From Paracoccaceae bacterium (GTDB lineage Bacteria; Pseudomonadota; Alphaproteobacteria; Rhodobacterales; Rhodobacteraceae): a stretch of DNA of 7,138 nucleotides. Shown here in pieces: positions 5,953 to 7,138 of the stretch. Numbering within the stretch: position 1 is the first letter of the stretch; each line of letters opens with the position of its first letter. The translations under genes and the position numbers were made by a program. The stretch is from NCBI GenBank assembly GCA_015487335.1, contig WFPZ01000142.1:1-7138 (forward strand), written 5' to 3'. The notes beneath the pieces were generated by a model. That model did not search any database, was not told the origin of the DNA, and saw nothing but the letters and a program-made list of their open reading frames with translations.

Positions 5953-6177
5953 ATGTTCAAGATCAACGTTGGAATTGTCGATCGCGTCATCCGTGCCGTT
6001 GTCGGGCTTGCGCTGATTGCAGGCTATTTCATCTGGCCTGATCTCACCTACAGCTGGGCGTTCTGGCTTGGCCTGATCCCGCTGGCCACGGCAATTGCCG
6101 GCTGGTGCCCGATCTACCGTGCATTCGGCTGGTCGACGCATCACGAAGACAAGGGCGGCGGCAAGGCGCATGCCTGA
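5953..6177 (+). CDS. Small membrane protein with YgaP-like transmembrane domain (DUF2892)
   Basis: 74-residue protein. The N-terminus KINVGIVDRVIRAVVGLALI is the signature of the DUF2892/YgaP-like transmembrane family. Two hydrophobic helices are visible at about residues 13-28 and 33-51, joined by a short turn (WPDLTYS). They are followed by the conserved GWCPIYRAFGW at 50-60, with a single cysteine, C52. The tail (61-74) is hydrophilic, His/Lys/Gly-rich and probably cytoplasmic. In E. coli YgaP this domain anchors a rhodanese; stand-alone copies like this have no established function, and a sulfur or thiol role is only suggested by that homology. The strong ribosome binding site and dedicated terminator suggest abundant expression from a single-gene transcript. 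The frame is slightly less GC-rich than its neighbours, with ATT, TTC and GTT codons. Confidence 0.88.
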   Translation: MFKINVGIVDRVIRAVVGLALIAGYFIWPDLTYSWAFWLGLIPLATAIAGWCPIYRAFGWSTHHEDKGGGKAHA

Positions 6178-6222
6178 GGCGCGCCGGTCTGAAAGGGCCG
6201 ATCGGAAAGACAAGACGAGGCT

Positions 6223-6247
6223 GGCCGCCATCATGGCGGCCTTTTTT
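6223..6247 (+). terminator. Intrinsic (Rho-independent) terminator of the DUF2892 gene
   Basis: A perfect 8-base stem, ggccgcca (6223-6230) and tggcggcc (6234-6241), closes a 3-base loop and is followed at once by six T (6242-6247). It lies 45 bases after the stop codon. On the minus strand the stem is not followed by a T-run, so it mainly serves the plus strand, though it also faces the end of uvrA and could hinder read-through from that side. Confidence 0.92.
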
Positions 6248-6269
6248 CTGCCCGCCCCGTGGTGATAAT

Positions 6270-6291
6270 GAGTATTTGAGGACAGAAGAAG
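6270..6291 (+). other. AT-rich intergenic motif between the terminator and the uvrA stop
   Basis: A 22-base stretch with the core AGTATTTGAGGACAGAAGAA (6271-6290) stands out as an AT/purine-rich island in GC-rich sequence. I recall similar GTATTTG-plus-GAAGAA blocks recurring between genes of Rhodobacterales, but this is memory and not checked. No reading frame or clear hairpin explains it. On the minus strand it lies in the 3' untranslated region of uvrA. Confidence 0.35.
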
Positions 6292-6319
6292 TCAGGGCCG
6301 GAAGGTACCGGGCGGGCGG

Positions 6320-7138
6320 TTATTCGGCGGCGCGGTGGCGGGGCTTGAGGACTTCGCGAAGGTAGCGCCCGGTATGGCTGCGCGTCACCTGCGCCACCTC
6401 TTCGGGGGTGCCGGTGGCCACGATCTCGCCACCGCCATCGCCGCCTTCGGGGCCGATGTCGATGATCCAGTCGGCGGTCTTGATGACATCGAGATTGTGC
6501 TCGATCACCACCACGGTGTTGCCCTGCTCGACCAGTTCGTGCAGCACTTCCAGAAGCTTCCTCACGTCCTCGAAATGCAGCCCCGTGGTGGGCTCGTCGA
6601 GGATGTAGAGCGTGCGCCCGGTGGAGCGCCGGGCCAGTTCTTTCGAAAGCTTCACCCGCTGCGCCTCGCCACCCGACAGGGTGGTGGCCTGCTGGCCGAC
6701 CTTGATATAGCCAAGCCCCACGCGCATCAGCGCATCCATCTTCTCGCGGATCGCGGGGACGGCCTTGAAAAAAGCCTGCGCATCCTCGACCGTCATGTCA
6801 AGAACGTCGGCTATGCTCTTGCCCTTGAACCGTATTTCCAGGGTCTCACGGTTATAGCGCGCGCCCTTGCAGGTTTCGCAGGTGACATAGACGTCGGGCA
6901 GGAAGTGCATCTCGATCTTGATCACCCCGTCGCCCTGGCAGGCCTCGCAGCGCCCGCCCTTGACGTTGAAGGAGAAGCGCCCCGGCTTGTAGCCGCGGGC
7001 GCGCGCCTCGGGCAGGCCGGCGAACCAGTCGCGGATCGGGGTGAAGGCGCCGGTATAGGTGGCGGGGTTGGAGCGCGGCGTGCGGCCGATGGGGCGCTGA
7101 TCGATGTCGATCACCTTGTCGAGGTGCTCGAGCCCGCG
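6320..7138 (-). CDS. uvrA: Excinuclease ABC subunit A, C-terminal 272 residues, cut by the window edge
   Basis: UvrA is the ATP-dependent damage-recognition subunit of the UvrABC nucleotide-excision repair complex. The fragment covers the C-terminal part of the second ABC ATPase. Numbering from the window edge, the zinc module has C64, C67, C87 and C90 (GGRCEACQGDG and VTCETCKGARY). The ABC signature LSGGEAQRVKL is at 154-164, Walker B LYILDEPTTGLH at 177-188, and the H-loop histidine at 214 (VIEHNLDVIK). The protein ends LREVLKPRHRAAE with a TAA stop. The frame is open through base 7138, so the gene starts outside the window; a GTG at 7114 is an internal valine (HLDKVIDIDQ), not a start. The second Walker A motif lies off the edge. 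It is convergent with the DUF2892 gene, and the 142-base gap between them holds that gene's terminator. Confidence 0.97.
   Translation of the reverse strand, partial: RGLEHLDKVIDIDQRPIGRTPRSNPATYTGAFTPIRDWFAGLPEARARGYKPGRFSFNVKGGRCEACQGDGVIKIEMHFLPDVYVTCETCKGARYNRETLEIRFKGKSIADVLDMTVEDAQAFFKAVPAIREKMDALMRVGLGYIKVGQQATTLSGGEAQRVKLSKELARRSTGRTLYILDEPTTGLHFEDVRKLLEVLHELVEQGNTVVVIEHNLDVIKTADWIIDIGPEGGDGGGEIVATGTPEEVAQVTRSHTGRYLREVLKPRHRAAE

Noticed and set aside
4952..5953. A 333-codon minus-strand frame opposite xthA.
   Set aside because: xthA has its complete active site on the plus strand. The antisense translation shows no domain and results from codon bias.
6250..6317. Perfect 8-base inverted repeat gcccgccc (6250-6257) and gggcgggc (6310-6317) as a uvrA terminator.
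   Set aside because: The arms are 52 bases apart, of very simple composition and without a T-run on the minus strand.
6105..6365. Plus-strand frame overlapping the end of the DUF2892 gene and the end of uvrA.
   Set aside because: It runs through the intrinsic terminator and into antisense uvrA, and the protein has no recognisable features.

Overview
The window is a GC-rich (roughly two-thirds G+C) piece of chromosome from an alphaproteobacterium, most likely of the order Rhodobacterales (Rhodobacter/Roseobacter/Paracoccus group). The evidence is the codon usage, the gene order dgt-argS-SPOR-scpA, the very Ala/Pro/Glu-rich SPOR protein, and promoter-like elements of the alphaproteobacterial type. 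Every stretch of sequence belongs to a conserved core gene or a short spacer. I see no transposase, integrase, tRNA, rRNA, CRISPR array, prophage gene or defence cassette, and nothing here amounts to a new system.

Left half (1-4532, minus strand): a co-directional block read from right to left. It comprises dgt (dGTP triphosphohydrolase), argS (arginyl-tRNA synthetase), a membrane-anchored SPOR-domain protein, and the first 78 codons of scpA (chromosome condensation). dgt and argS are separated by about 50 bases, and argS and the SPOR gene by 88. In many alphaproteobacteria, as I recall, a nagZ gene lies between the SPOR gene and scpA. Here that place holds only 120 bases, with a long hairpin and a plausible promoter, so scpA probably starts its own transcript.

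Centre (4533-4615): a short divergent spacer between dgt and an erpA/iscA-type iron-sulfur carrier gene. It has an AT-rich core that can serve as the -10 element for both directions and a small dyad beside it.

Right half, plus strand (4616-6247): the erpA-like gene, then xthA (exodeoxyribonuclease III), then a small membrane protein with a YgaP-like transmembrane domain (DUF2892). The last gene has an exceptionally strong Shine-Dalgarno sequence, a sigma-32-like promoter candidate and a textbook intrinsic terminator. Each of the three probably has its own promoter. Convergent to them, the 3' third of uvrA lies on the minus strand and runs off the right edge.

Functionally this is housekeeping. 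Dgt limits dGTP, XthA and UvrA repair DNA, ArgS charges tRNA, ScpA compacts the chromosome, the SPOR protein probably binds septal peptidoglycan, and the A-type carrier delivers Fe-S clusters. The points worth a second look are regulatory or comparative: the missing nagZ, the intergenic hairpins, a possibly leaderless xthA transcript, and a 22-base intergenic motif beside uvrA that may belong to a dispersed family.
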